This document shows, piece by piece, positions 18,525 to 28,492 of a stretch of DNA of 57,820 bases. Below the pieces are notes generated by a model that was given only the letters and a program-made list of their open reading frames with translations, had not been told where the DNA came from and did no database searches. Both the position numbers and the translations under genes were made by a program. Location of the stretch: contig JAUWHZ010000027.1 in NCBI GenBank assembly GCA_030605615.1, positions 1 to 57,820 of the forward strand. The letters run 5' to 3'. Origin of the DNA: Atribacterota bacterium. Lineage in GTDB: Bacteria; Atribacterota; Phoenicimicrobiia; Phoenicimicrobiales; Phoenicimicrobiaceae. Every line of letters begins with the position of its first letter. Position 1 is the first letter of the stretch.

Positions 18525-19288
18525 TCAGAGTAAAATATTGCAAAAATGGTCCTATTAAATACATTTCTCATTTAAATCTGGTCCAGGTTTTTACCCGGGC
18601 TCTAAGAAGAGCAGATATTCCGATGGTCATATCTGGTGGCTTTAATCCTAGATTTAGAATGTCTTTTGGCCCTCCTTTGCCCCTGGGGATTAGTAGCACT
18701 TCTGAATATTTGGATATCAGAGTAAAGAAAAAAATAGAACCCGAAGACCTGATATATAGGTTAAATGTTGTCTTACCTTGTGGGTTAAAGGTATTACAAG
18801 CCAAGATAATTCCTTTACCTTCTGATTCCTTAGTTAAAATAATCAGTTCTGCTTTTTATATAATCACTCTGAAATTAAAGAAAAGTGTAATAAATTTAAG
18901 TAAGGAAGATTTAGATCAAAATAAGGAAAACCTAAATAGAGAGATTTTAAGAGAAGAAAAGGTTGATAGAGAATTAAAAGATCTGAAGAAAGAGATAGAT
19001 AAAAATATTAAGGGATTTTTAAACCAGGAAGAAATTGTAATAGAGAAGCAGACTAAAAAGGGCATAAAAAAGATTAATACAAGGCCTGCAATTATAAATA
19101 TGTCAGTTAAAAAATGTCAGGACCAAATTCTGGAGATTAATTTGTGGTTAAATATTGGACAAGAAGGAAATTTAAACCCTCGATATGTTGTTGAAGCCTG
19201 GTTATCTAATTCTGGTTATATTTTCGATATCAAGCAGATTTGCCGGGATGGATTATATATAAAAAACCAAGAGGTTATCGATTATTAA
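18512..19288 (+). CDS. TIGR03936 radical-SAM-associated protein (DUF2344)
   Basis: VKYCKNGPIKYISHLNLVQVFTRALRRADIPMVISGGFNPRFRMSFGPPLPLGISS; overlaps the upstream gene. Confidence 0.88.
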   Translation: MERLIRVKYCKNGPIKYISHLNLVQVFTRALRRADIPMVISGGFNPRFRMSFGPPLPLGISSTSEYLDIRVKKKIEPEDLIYRLNVVLPCGLKVLQAKIIPLPSDSLVKIISSAFYIITLKLKKSVINLSKEDLDQNKENLNREILREEKVDRELKDLKKEIDKNIKGFLNQEEIVIEKQTKKGIKKINTRPAIINMSVKKCQDQILEINLWLNIGQEGNLNPRYVVEAWLSNSGYIFDIKQICRDGLYIKNQEVIDY

Positions 19289-19333
19289 TTTTTAATTAAT
19301 TAAAAGAGATAAAATAATATTTATGCTTAACTG

Positions 19334-19372
19334 AAGGATAATAAATCTATTAGAGTAGAATTTATTATCCTT
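19334..19372. terminator. 13-bp inverted repeat upstream of rng (terminator/attenuator-like)
   Basis: AAGGATAATAAAT...ATTTATTATCCTT; only weak T-tract follows. Confidence 0.4.
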
Positions 19373-19437
19373 TACTATTAGAGTTATTTAGAGTAAGATA
19401 ATGTAAAAGAATTTAAAAGCAAAACAGGAGTTTTTGA

Positions 19438-20955
19438 ATGAATAAAAAAGTGATAATAGACGTAGGGTTAACTGAAGAGAGAGTAGCTATAACTGAAGAT
19501 GGAAGATTAGTAGAAATCCATATAGAGAGAATTGAAGATGATAAAATTGTGGGCAATATCTATAAAGGCAAAGTGATTAATGTTTTACCCGGAATAGAAG
19601 CAGCATTTGTAGACATTGGAATTGAGAGAAATGTTTTTTTACACATTGATAGTACCCCTAATGCTGAAGACAGCGAGAAGGTAAAGGATGCACAGATTTC
19701 TACCAATCATCCACCCACTGTTGACAAAATCAAAGTGGGTCAAGAAATTATAGTGCAAGTAGTAAAAGAAGCGATTACTCCCAAAGGAGCCCGAGTTACC
19801 ACAAATATAGGTTTGCCTGGTAGATATTTAGTTTTAATGCCTAATAATGTAAGTATAGGGATTTCTCATCGGGTTGAAGATGAGAAGGAAAGAGAAAGAT
19901 TGAAAAAAATTCTTCAACAAACAAAGCCGAAGGATGTCGGATTAATTATACGGACTGCTGGCTGGGGGAAGGAATTAGAGGATTTTTTACCGGATCTAGA
20001 TTTTTTAATTAGATTATGGAATAAGATTAAAAAAAGGGCTAAGAAGGTTAAGGCGCCTATGTTGCTCCATGAAGACTTAACCCTCACTTATCGAATTATT
20101 CGTGATCTGTTTACTGAAGAAATAGATGAAATTCTAATAAATTCCAAAACTGAATATAAAAACATATTAAAATTTTTAAAAACCTTATCTTTGTCCAACT
20201 TAGAACCAAGGGTATCATTTTATAATGATGAAAAAACTATATTTGAAGAGTATGGCATTGAAAAGGAAATTAACAAAGCTTTACAAAAAAAGGTGTGGCT
20301 TAAGTGTGGAGGATATTTAATCTTTGACCAGGCCGAGGCCTTAACAGTTATTGATGTAAATACCGGGAAATTTGTGGGCAAAAAAGATATGAGAAGAACT
20401 ATTTTAAAGACTAATTTACAAGCAGTAGAGGAGATAGGGCTTCAGTTAAGGTTACGAGATATTGGTGGGGTTATCATAGTTGATTTAATTGATATGGAAA
20501 ACCAAGAAGATAGAAAAAAGGTAGTAAAGAAATTAGAAGAGAGTTTAAAGAAAGATAAAACCAAGACTAACATTATTCAAAATAGCGAATTAGGTTTAGT
20601 TGAACTTACCAGAAAGAGATCAAGAAGAGATCTGGAAAATATGTTAAGGACTTCTTGCCCTTATTGCTCTGGGACAGGTAGAGTTTTATCTGCCGAGACT
20701 GTAAGTAATATGGTTCTACGCAAGTTAGAAAAACTATGTAAGACTTCCCGGGCAGAAGCAGTTTTATTAGGAGTGCACCCTAAAGTAGAAGAAACTCTAT
20801 CCGGAACAAAGATGTTATTGGTTAAACAATTAGAGAAAAATTGTCGTAAGACTATTTTTATTAAAGCTTCCAAAAATATTCATATAGAAAGGATAGAGGT
20901 TGTAGCAGTAGGGAGATTGAAAGAAGTAAAGAAGATCAAGCGAATGTTTGCTTAG
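19438..20955 (+). CDS. rng: Ribonuclease E/G family protein
   Basis: VGNIYKGKVINVLPGIEAAFVDIGIERNVFLHI S1 domain; AVEEIGLQLRLRDIGGVIIVDLIDM; ELTRKRSRRDLENMLRTSCPYCSGTGRV. Confidence 0.93.
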   Translation: MNKKVIIDVGLTEERVAITEDGRLVEIHIERIEDDKIVGNIYKGKVINVLPGIEAAFVDIGIERNVFLHIDSTPNAEDSEKVKDAQISTNHPPTVDKIKVGQEIIVQVVKEAITPKGARVTTNIGLPGRYLVLMPNNVSIGISHRVEDEKERERLKKILQQTKPKDVGLIIRTAGWGKELEDFLPDLDFLIRLWNKIKKRAKKVKAPMLLHEDLTLTYRIIRDLFTEEIDEILINSKTEYKNILKFLKTLSLSNLEPRVSFYNDEKTIFEEYGIEKEINKALQKKVWLKCGGYLIFDQAEALTVIDVNTGKFVGKKDMRRTILKTNLQAVEEIGLQLRLRDIGGVIIVDLIDMENQEDRKKVVKKLEESLKKDKTKTNIIQNSELGLVELTRKRSRRDLENMLRTSCPYCSGTGRVLSAETVSNMVLRKLEKLCKTSRAEAVLLGVHPKVEETLSGTKMLLVKQLEKNCRKTIFIKASKNIHIERIEVVAVGRLKEVKKIKRMFA

Positions 20956-21023
20956 GGTTTACTCAATACGCAATACGAAATTATTTGACAACTAAATAAA
21001 TATATGCTAAATTTTATAAGCAT

Positions 21024-21118
21024 TTGTTTATATCCGCACAGGTTGGGTGCATAAAGTGCGAAAAGTGATTAATCAAATTTAATTACTACCTAATCCTGGC
21101 GAGTTTTGAAAACAAGGA
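21024..21118 (+). promoter_or_regulatory. Possible structured 5' leader of rplU-rpmA
   Basis: Long untranslated gap with potential stems (CCGCAC...GTGCG; GATTAATC...); assignment by position only. Confidence 0.25.
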
Positions 21119-21130
21119 GGATTCCAAGAA

Positions 21131-21442
21131 ATGCAAGCAGTTATTGCAACTGGAGGGAAGCAATACCTGGTAAAAGAAGGAGACATTATCAGGGTTGAAA
21201 AAATAGACCAAGAGAAAAGCAAAAAGATAGAATTTGATCAAGTATTAATGGTTAACAAAGAAGGAGAATATATTATTGGTCGACCATTAGTGGAAAAGGC
21301 TAAGGTGACTGGTAAAGTTTTAAATCAAGGAAAGGCTAAGAAGATAATAGTTTTTAAATATAAACCTAAGAAAAAATATCGGAAAAAGACCGGACATAGG
21401 CAACCTTATACTGAAGTTTTAATTGAGAAAATAAAACTTTAA
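21131..21442 (+). CDS. rplU: 50S ribosomal protein L21
   Basis: [25 protein letters not shown]...[17 protein letters not shown]. Confidence 0.97.
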   Translation: MQAVIATGGKQYLVKEGDIIRVEKIDQEKSKKIEFDQVLMVNKEGEYIIGRPLVEKAKVTGKVLNQGKAKKIIVFKYKPKKKYRKKTGHRQPYTEVLIEKIKL

Positions 21443-21534
21443 AAAAGAGGATAAAATTATCTAAAATAATTTTTTATCGATAAGTTATGATATAATATAA
21501 TTACTGGTAGATTTTAAGAGGTGAGGTGATAATT

Positions 21535-21795
21535 ATGGCACATAAAAAGGGTCAAGGTTCAATTCGAAACGGTAGAGATAGTAAGTCCAAGCGATTGGGA
21601 ATAAAACGATTTGCTGGTCAATTTGTAACAGCAGGTAGTATTCTTATAAGACAGAGAGGAACCAGAATTCTTCCCGGTGAAAACGTAGGAAGAGGGAAAG
21701 ATGATACTCTATTTGCGCTAACCGAAGGATTTGTAACTTTTGAAAGAAAAGGAAAAGACCGAAAACAGGTCTGTGTTTATGCCGAAAGATCTTAA
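21535..21795 (+). CDS. rpmA: 50S ribosomal protein L27
   Basis: [32 protein letters not shown] 21535 preferred over the GTG at 21526. Confidence 0.97.
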   Translation: MAHKKGQGSIRNGRDSKSKRLGIKRFAGQFVTAGSILIRQRGTRILPGENVGRGKDDTLFALTEGFVTFERKGKDRKQVCVYAERS

Positions 21796-21817
21796 TGAGA
21801 AGATAATTTTGTCAATC

Positions 21818-21851
21818 AACCCTGGGTTTTTTATAAAACTCAGGGTTTTTT
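21818..21851 (+). terminator. Rho-independent terminator after rpmA
   Basis: AACCCTGGGTTTTTTATAAAACTCAGGGTTTTTT stem-loop with T-tract. Confidence 0.85.
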
Positions 21852-21858
21852 AGTATTA

Positions 21859-21896
21859 TGTAAAAAAAAGTGCCTGGCACAAAATTTGTCATTTTC
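21859..21896. repeat. REP core with non-complementary arms (TGTAAAA / TTGTCAT)
   Basis: TGTAAAAAAAAGTGCCTGGCACAAAATTTGTCATTTTC. Confidence 0.8.
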
Positions 21897-21910
21897 GGCA
21901 GGAGAAGAGT

Positions 21911-23191
21911 ATGTTTGTAGATAGAGTAAAAATAGAACTAAGGGCAGGAAAAGGTGGTAATGGTGCGGTAAGTTTTAGAAGAGAGAAGCATATCCCCAAA
22001 GGTGGACCTGATGGAGGCGATGGAGGAAAGGGTGGCGATATAATTATTGAGGCAGATGAGAAGGTCGGAACCTTAGTAGAACTTTATAATCACCCTCATC
22101 AAAGGGCCCAAAACGGAGAAAGTGGTCGGGGTGCAAATAAAAAAGGAAAAAGTGGAGAAGATTTAATCATAAAAGTTCCTCTGGGAACTGTAATAGAGGA
22201 TATAGATAGGTCTATAACCTTGGGTGATTTGATGAGTAATGGACAGCGGATAGTAGCGGCCAGGGGCGGCCAGGGAGGTTTAGGAAATTCCCGCTTTAAA
22301 AGTTCCATCCGAAGGGGACCGAGATTTGCCCAAAAGGGAGAACCGGGAGAAGAAAAAAGGTTATATTTGAGTCTTAAAATAATCGCTGATGTAGGACTGG
22401 TGGGTTATCCTAATGTGGGGAAATCTACTTTGCTTTCTCGGATTTCATCAGCTAAACCCAAGATTGCTGACTATCCTTTTACTACTCTTAATCCCCATTT
22501 AGGAGTAGTTAAAGTAGACGAAATCAAAAGTTTTGTAGCGGCAGATATTCCCGGTTTAATCGAAGGTGCACATCAAGGTACCGGGTTAGGAGATAAGTTT
22601 TTAAAGCATATTGAAAGGACTAAAGTAATCTTACATCTTGTCGATGGTTCAGAAATAAAAAAGGAGAATCCTCTCCACCATTTTAAGGCTATAAACAGAG
22701 AATTAAGTAATTTTAGTGAAGAATTAGCAAAAAAACCACAGGTTATTGCGATAAATAAATGTGATTTACCTTCAACTAAAGAAAATTTAGATATTCTTAA
22801 AAAGACTTTCGTTAAGAAGGGTTATCAAGTTTTCCCCATTTCTGCCTTGGCTGGGGAAGGATTAAATGCTCTAATCTATCATCTTTCTTCTTTCTTGGAT
22901 GAATTAAAGTCTAAAGAAAAGAAAAAAGTTCCCGATGCTTTACCCAAAAAGGAGGCAGTTTATAAATTTACTCCCCGATTCGTAATTACTAAGAAGGAGA
23001 ATATTTATGAAGTTTCAGGAGAAGAGATAGAACGCATTGTAGCCATGACCGACTTTGACAATGAAGAGGCATTAGACAATTTTCAAAAAATAATTAAAAA
23101 AATCGGTCTGGAAAAGGCTTTAATTAAGAGAGGAATCAAAGAAGGAGATGAGGTAGAAATAAGGGAAAAGGTTTTTTACTTTTTTAAATAA
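21911..23191 (+). CDS. obgE: Obg family GTPase
   Basis: MFVDRVKIELRAGKGGNGAVSFRREKHIPKGGPDGGDGGKGG; GYPNVGKSTLLSRIS; C-terminal OCT domain. Confidence 0.96.
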   Translation: MFVDRVKIELRAGKGGNGAVSFRREKHIPKGGPDGGDGGKGGDIIIEADEKVGTLVELYNHPHQRAQNGESGRGANKKGKSGEDLIIKVPLGTVIEDIDRSITLGDLMSNGQRIVAARGGQGGLGNSRFKSSIRRGPRFAQKGEPGEEKRLYLSLKIIADVGLVGYPNVGKSTLLSRISSAKPKIADYPFTTLNPHLGVVKVDEIKSFVAADIPGLIEGAHQGTGLGDKFLKHIERTKVILHLVDGSEIKKENPLHHFKAINRELSNFSEELAKKPQVIAINKCDLPSTKENLDILKKTFVKKGYQVFPISALAGEGLNALIYHLSSFLDELKSKEKKKVPDALPKKEAVYKFTPRFVITKKENIYEVSGEEIERIVAMTDFDNEEALDNFQKIIKKIGLEKALIKRGIKEGDEVEIREKVFYFFK

Positions 23192-23293
23192 ATAGGGTAT
23201 AATTTTAATAATTAAATTAGTAGGGAAAATAGGCGAATTGGGTAGCCCCTTGGAGAGCTTGATAATCAACAAATCAGCAGTAAAGGTGAATTA

Positions 23294-26200
23294 ATGACCG
23301 GTATAGCTAATAATCTTTTAAAAAAGCTATTTTTAAAAGAAAAGCATATATATATTTTAAAAATTTTTTGTTTTATTGCTCTATTACTAATTATAATAAA
23401 TTTTTTTCTTACTTCTTCATTTGTCCAGGCCCCTGAACTAAAAATAAGTATATTATACCTTAATAATACTGAACTAACTGATTGGGATTGGTTAAGCAAA
23501 GGTTTAACTGATATGTTGATAGATGACCTTTCCCGGCTTGATTACATCACCTGTCCCTCCCGCCAGGACATAGAAGATTTGTACCTTAAACATAGTTTGC
23601 CTACTGCTCGAACCGAAATGAATAAGTCTCTATTAATCAAAATTAATGAGGATTTAAATGCTGAGATAATATTTTTTGGGAACTATTTTTTTTCTTCACC
23701 TTCCGAGTTGAATTTGAGTCTTAAAAAATATGAAGTAACAACTGGAGAAATTACCACTTTTCGAGATATTAAAGTGGAAAAGACCGATATCTTTAGCTTG
23801 AAAGAAGGGATTGTCTTTTTAATCTTGGAAGAACTTGGCATTGAGGAGCCATCCTCCGAGGATAAGGCTCTAATAAAAGAAATTCCTACTTCTTCTGTTG
23901 AGGCTTTAATTAATTATTATAAATGTATTGATTCCAGGGATAAGGCTATTATAGAATATCAAGGAGCAGATTATCCCAGTAAAAAATTATGGGCTGAGGC
24001 AATAGATTATGGGAAAAAAGCAGTGGCAGTTGACCCAAAATATGCTGAGGCTTTTTATCTTTTAGCTGAAATTTATAATAAGACCCGTTGGACTATCAGA
24101 GAGGTAGAAAGTTTAAATAAATTTATCCAGCTGGTAGAAGATAACCAATTGGGGAGTAAAAAAATTTACGAAAAAGTCGCTCAAGCCTATTTTAGATTGG
24201 GTTATGCCTTTTATTCTAAGAAAGAATTTGAACAGGCGATCGAATATTTTAATTCTTCTATAAAATATAATCCTGATCTATTAGAAGCCCACCTCTATTT
24301 GGTGCGAGTTTATTATGATAGGGGAGAGATGGGTCTCTCTCTTGATGAATGTGAAGAAGTTTTGAGGATAGACCCACAGAATAAAGAGATCTCCTGGTTT
24401 ATTAAAAAGAACGAACAAGCCCAAAAGTATGGTCGGGAAGCTTATGAAAATTACGAAAAGGGTTATCTGGCTTATAAAAAAGGAAATTTTGAAGAAGCCA
24501 TAGATTATTTTAAAATTTCTATTTTAAGCAATCCCGAGTTTAAGGAACCTCATTATTATATAGCTTTAAGTTATTATAATCTTGGAGATTTTGATAATTC
24601 TATTTCTCAATGGGAAGAAGTTATCAGGATTGACCCTTTTAACAATTCAGCAAAACATTTCTTAAATAAATCCTTAGAAGAGAAAAAATACGGACGAGAG
24701 ACTTTAAGGCATTTTAATGCTGGTTATGATTATTATATTAAAGGAGAATACGATAAAGCTATCGTAGAGTTTAATAAGTCTTTAAACTGTAATCCCAAAT
24801 TTGAGAAAGCCCGAAAATATCTTTCCCGTTCTTATTACCAGCTTGATCAGATGGACAAATACCGGGAAGAACGAGAGAAGGCCACTGAATTAAAGACCAG
24901 CGATGAAGAGGAGAGGGCGGAAGAACATTATAAATTGGGATATGAATTTTATTCCTTAGACGACTTCAAAGTGGCAATAGATGAACTTAAAAAAGCCCTG
25001 AATCTAAAAAGCGATTATCCCGGTGCACGCTTTTTATTAGGGGAGTGTTATTTTCAGCAAAAAGAATATCAATTGGCTCAGATTGAGTATGACCGGGTAG
25101 TAACTGATTCAGCAAAAAATGAATATACAGATGATGCCCTTTTGGGTAGTGGCTGGAGTTATTATTTATTAGGAGAATACCCGAAGGCAGCGGAGAGATT
25201 TTCAAAACTAATAGAAGAATTTCCCCAAAGTAATTTAGCCCTCCAGGCTAACTATAAATTGGGCAAATCATATTTTAAAGGAAAAGATTACCCCAAGGTA
25301 ATTAAAGCATATAAAGAGTTTATAGAAAAATATCCTCAGTTTCAAGGACCAGAAATAAAAGAAATATATTTCTTATTGGGCCAGGCCTATCTCTGGTCAG
25401 AGCAATATAAGGAAGCAGAGGAGACCTTTTCCAAGTTATCCTCTCTCTATCCAGAGTTTGAATTAATTAAGGAAGCGGAATACTTTCGAAGTTTAAGCCT
25501 ATTTAAGCAGGAGGAATATCAAGAAGCAATAATTAAACTGGAAGAGTTAGTGGCAGAAGGAGAGGACAAGGCAAAAAATGAGACCTATTATTTACTGGCT
25601 CGTTGTTGGTTAAATTTAGAAGAATATGATAAAGCTATTGAAAAGTTGGAAGATTTAAAACAACTTAAAGTGGAAGATTCTTTATTAGGGAAGGCCATCT
25701 TTGATTTAGGATTAGCTTATTCTCGCCAAGGAGACAAGGAGAGAGCAGTTTTAGAATTTCAAGAATTTATTGAAAAATATCCTCAAAGCGAACTGATTAA
25801 ATCGGCTCATTTTGAGCTGGGGAAAAATTTATATAATTTAAAGAAATATAAATTAGCCCTATCCGAATTAAAGGAAATTTCTACAGCCGAAGCCCTTTAT
25901 TTAAGGGGGAAGGCTGCTGAAGAACTGGGGGATCAAGAAGGAGAAATTGCGGCCTTTGAAGAACTACGGGAGAAATTCCCCCAAAGCGAATACTCTCAAG
26001 AGGCTTATTTTAAGTTAGGTAATTATTATTATAAGCAGAAGAAATATAAAGAGGCGATTGAGGAATTTAAGAAAATTAGTCTAATTTTTCCCCATTCCTC
26101 TTTGATCTCGGAAAGTTATTATTGGATGGGGTGGAGTTATTTTAAATTAACTGAATATCAGAAGGCAAGTGAGTGTTTTAAAAAAGTTGGGGAAGATGAT

Positions 26201-26932
26201 ATAAATTTAAAATTAGCTCAGAGAGCTATATTTATGGCAGCAGAGTCACTGTATAACCTTGAGGATTACCAAAAAGCCCGAGAAGAGTATAGAGCTTTTA
26301 TCGGAAAGTATCCTAAAGCAGAACTTTCTGTAAATGCCCAATATGCTATAGCCTGGACATTTTTGGAAAATAAGGAATATGAGCCCTCAATACAGGAGTT
26401 TAAAAAACTCATAAGCATTTATCCGGAAAGCAAATTTGTGGAAGAAGCTCAATTTAGAATTGGTAAGGGTTATTTTCTTTTAGGAAATAAGGATGAGGCC
26501 AAGACGGAATTAGAGAAATTTATAGATAGCTATGCTAAGAGCAATTTTAGGGCAGAGGTCCTTTATTCATTAAGCCAGATGTATCTAGAAGAAGAAAAAT
26601 GGATGGACAGCATTATCGAGTTAGAAAAATTAGTGAGAGAATATCCAGATACTAAATATTTACCTGATGTCTTATATGGTTTGTGTCTTTCTTATTTTAA
26701 AAAAGATGAATATAATAAGGCTATTGAAGCGGGAGAAAAATATTTAAAAGACTATTTTAAATTACAATTCGGAGATGATATCTTATATATAAAAGCGATT
26801 TGCTGGGAAAAGTTAGAAAATCAGGAAAAGGCAATTACTGATTATCAGATTCTAATTTCTAAATTTCCCCAGAGTCCATATATAGAAAAAGCCAAGGAGA
26901 GGTTGGAAGTTTTACAGAAGGAAAGTGAGTAA
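23294..26932 (+). CDS. Giant TPR-repeat protein (1212 aa) with an N-terminal TM and FlgO/CsgG-like region
   Basis: Many TPR and YbgF/BamD-like repeats (e.g. KAIEEFKKISLIFPHSSLISESYYWMGWSYFKL); N-terminal KISILYLNNTELTDWDWLSKGLTDMLIDDLS. Confidence 0.88.
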   Translation: MTGIANNLLKKLFLKEKHIYILKIFCFIALLLIIINFFLTSSFVQAPELKISILYLNNTELTDWDWLSKGLTDMLIDDLSRLDYITCPSRQDIEDLYLKHSLPTARTEMNKSLLIKINEDLNAEIIFFGNYFFSSPSELNLSLKKYEVTTGEITTFRDIKVEKTDIFSLKEGIVFLILEELGIEEPSSEDKALIKEIPTSSVEALINYYKCIDSRDKAIIEYQGADYPSKKLWAEAIDYGKKAVAVDPKYAEAFYLLAEIYNKTRWTIREVESLNKFIQLVEDNQLGSKKIYEKVAQAYFRLGYAFYSKKEFEQAIEYFNSSIKYNPDLLEAHLYLVRVYYDRGEMGLSLDECEEVLRIDPQNKEISWFIKKNEQAQKYGREAYENYEKGYLAYKKGNFEEAIDYFKISILSNPEFKEPHYYIALSYYNLGDFDNSISQWEEVIRIDPFNNSAKHFLNKSLEEKKYGRETLRHFNAGYDYYIKGEYDKAIVEFNKSLNCNPKFEKARKYLSRSYYQLDQMDKYREEREKATELKTSDEEERAEEHYKLGYEFYSLDDFKVAIDELKKALNLKSDYPGARFLLGECYFQQKEYQLAQIEYDRVVTDSAKNEYTDDALLGSGWSYYLLGEYPKAAERFSKLIEEFPQSNLALQANYKLGKSYFKGKDYPKVIKAYKEFIEKYPQFQGPEIKEIYFLLGQAYLWSEQYKEAEETFSKLSSLYPEFELIKEAEYFRSLSLFKQEEYQEAIIKLEELVAEGEDKAKNETYYLLARCWLNLEEYDKAIEKLEDLKQLKVEDSLLGKAIFDLGLAYSRQGDKERAVLEFQEFIEKYPQSELIKSAHFELGKNLYNLKKYKLALSELKEISTAEALYLRGKAAEELGDQEGEIAAFEELREKFPQSEYSQEAYFKLGNYYYKQKKYKEAIEEFKKISLIFPHSSLISESYYWMGWSYFKLTEYQKASECFKKVGEDDINLKLAQRAIFMAAESLYNLEDYQKAREEYRAFIGKYPKAELSVNAQYAIAWTFLENKEYEPSIQEFKKLISIYPESKFVEEAQFRIGKGYFLLGNKDEAKTELEKFIDSYAKSNFRAEVLYSLSQMYLEEEKWMDSIIELEKLVREYPDTKYLPDVLYGLCLSYFKKDEYNKAIEAGEKYLKDYFKLQFGDDILYIKAICWEKLENQEKAITDYQILISKFPQSPYIEKAKERLEVLQKESE

Positions 26933-26933
26933 G

Positions 26934-27109
26934 TAGTCGTTAGTGAATAGTGAATAGCAAAGAAGAAAGAAAATAAGTGAAGAATAAGATCATATCGAGA
27001 AATGTATATGATGTAGGGGCTTGATTTATCAAGCCCGCAAAACTCGGGTCGGATAAATCCGACCCCTACGCCAGATTCAGAGCTCCATTAGACTATTAAC
27101 TAACGACTA
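26934..27109. repeat. Intergenic block bounded by 17-bp near-perfect inverted repeats enclosing a twin-hairpin element
   Basis: TAGTCGTTAGTGAATAG (26934-26950) and CTATTAACTAACGACTA (27093-27109), 16/17 complementary. Confidence 0.85.
27013..27069. repeat. MITE-like twin-hairpin element with GTAGGGG/CCCCTAC ends
   Basis: GGGCTTGATttATCAAGCCC and GGGTCGGATaaATCCGACCC hairpins between GTAGGGG and CCCCTAC. Confidence 0.9.
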
Positions 27110-27188
27110 AATTGACTGGTAGACTGGAAGATTTTAAAGGGAAATAATTAAAAAGGTTAAAAATAAAAAAAGAGGGGGCAAATATTTA

Positions 27189-27863
27189 ATGTTTGAGGTT
27201 TTTGAAAAAGGCGGATTCTTAATGTATCCCATATTTATATGTTCTTTATTGGCGGTTACTATTTTTTTTGAACGAATGTTCTATTTAAAGAGTGTTAAAA
27301 GCAGGAGTAAAAGATTTGTTGGTCGAGTTAAGAATTTGGTGAAAAAAGGAAGTATTGAGCTGGCTATTTCTGCTTGCCGTAAAAGTCCTACTCCAATATC
27401 TCAGATTATGTTAGATGGTTTAATGAAATATGGTCGAAGTCGGGAAGAGATAAAAGAGGCAATCGAAGATAGTGCGAACCAAGAAATTCCTCTTTTAGAA
27501 AGAAATCTTTCCATCCTTTCTACTATTGGAAATGTTACTCCCTTATTAGGACTTTTAGGAACAGTATTTGGTATGATTAAGGCATTTAATGTAATAGCTG
27601 TTATGGGAGTAGGCAAACCAGAGGCACTGGCAGAAGGTATTTCAATGGCATTGCTTACTACTGCCTTTGGATTATCAGTGGCTATACCTACCATTGTAAT
27701 TTACAATTATTTAGCTCATCGAGTAGATAAATTAATAAAAGAGATGGAAATAAGTTGTGTAGATCTTTTAGAACTTTTAACTAACCATGATATGAGACAA
27801 GAAACAAGTCAGAATTTTGATCGGGAAGGTGAAGTAGCGTATGAAGTTTCCTCATCCGAATAA
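27189..27863 (+). CDS. MotA/TolQ/ExbB proton channel family protein
   Basis: ERNLSILSTIGNVTPLLGLLGTVFGMIKAFN, EGISMALLTTAFGLSVAIPTIVIYNYL. Confidence 0.93.
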   Translation: MFEVFEKGGFLMYPIFICSLLAVTIFFERMFYLKSVKSRSKRFVGRVKNLVKKGSIELAISACRKSPTPISQIMLDGLMKYGRSREEIKEAIEDSANQEIPLLERNLSILSTIGNVTPLLGLLGTVFGMIKAFNVIAVMGVGKPEALAEGISMALLTTAFGLSVAIPTIVIYNYLAHRVDKLIKEMEISCVDLLELLTNHDMRQETSQNFDREGEVAYEVSSSE

Positions 27864-28257
27864 AAAGAGTGCTAGTTTTAATTTGACTCCTTTAATAGAT
27901 GTAGTCTTTCTTTTATTGATATTTTTTATGTTGACTACTACATTTATAAATTTAGAAAGCAGAATAAAGGTTAATTTACCCACTGGTGATTTTGCTGCTG
28001 CCGAGCCGTCTGAAAATATTACCCTAACTATTACTGAAAATAACACGATTTACTTTAATGGAAAATTGATAGATCCTTTAAAGATTACTGAAAATGTGGC
28101 TACAGAATTAGAAAATGATCCGGAAAAATTGGTGATATTAGAGGCTGATAAAAATGTTCTTCATGGTAAGGTAATCAGGGTAATGGATTTAATTAAAAAA
28201 GGTGGAGCAGATAGGATTGCTATTGCCACCAAGCCAACCGAAATAAGTAGTGAGTAA
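27841..28257 (+). CDS. Biopolymer transport protein ExbD/TolR family
   Basis: FNLTPLIDVVFLLLIFFMLTTTFI, EADKNVLHGKVIRVMDLIKKGGADRIAIAT. Confidence 0.93.
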   Translation: MKFPHPNKKSASFNLTPLIDVVFLLLIFFMLTTTFINLESRIKVNLPTGDFAAAEPSENITLTITENNTIYFNGKLIDPLKITENVATELENDPEKLVILEADKNVLHGKVIRVMDLIKKGGADRIAIATKPTEISSE

Positions 28258-28470
28258 TTCGTATCTCGTATCTCGTAAGGAAAACAGGAGTCAGAAGCCT
28301 AATTCGTATCTCGTGAATCGTATCTCGTATTCTAACGGATAGCGTTTAGCGTATAGGATAATTAGTATATAGTGAATAGTATTTAGTCGTTAGTAGGACA
28401 GGCGTCTCGCCTGTCTATCAGTCAATCAACGACTATTCCTTAACGACTAATTTAATTGGTAAATTAATAA
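28258..28470. repeat. Intergenic word mosaic with nested palindrome (TTAGTCGTTA ... GACAGGCGTCTCGCCTGTC ... TAACGACTAA)
   Basis: Repeated CGTATCTCGTATCTCG, GGATAGCGTTTAGCGTATAGG; TTAGTCGTTA 28383-28392 with TAACGACTAA 28441-28450 around palindrome 28397-28415. Confidence 0.85.
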
Positions 28471-28492
28471 TATGAGGTGCTTATAAAAATAT

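Noticed and set aside
27013-27069. Twin-hairpin element as a tRNA or structured ncRNA gene
   Set aside because: Only two short stems, no T-loop GTTCRAATC or acceptor pattern; termini look like a MITE-like repeat.
27401-27694. Antisense ORFs inside strong genes (e.g. 27401-27694, 49679-49861, 54800-55093, 20661-20873)
   Set aside because: Lie opposite confidently identified conserved proteins; translations are low-complexity or shadow-frame in character with no recognisable domain.
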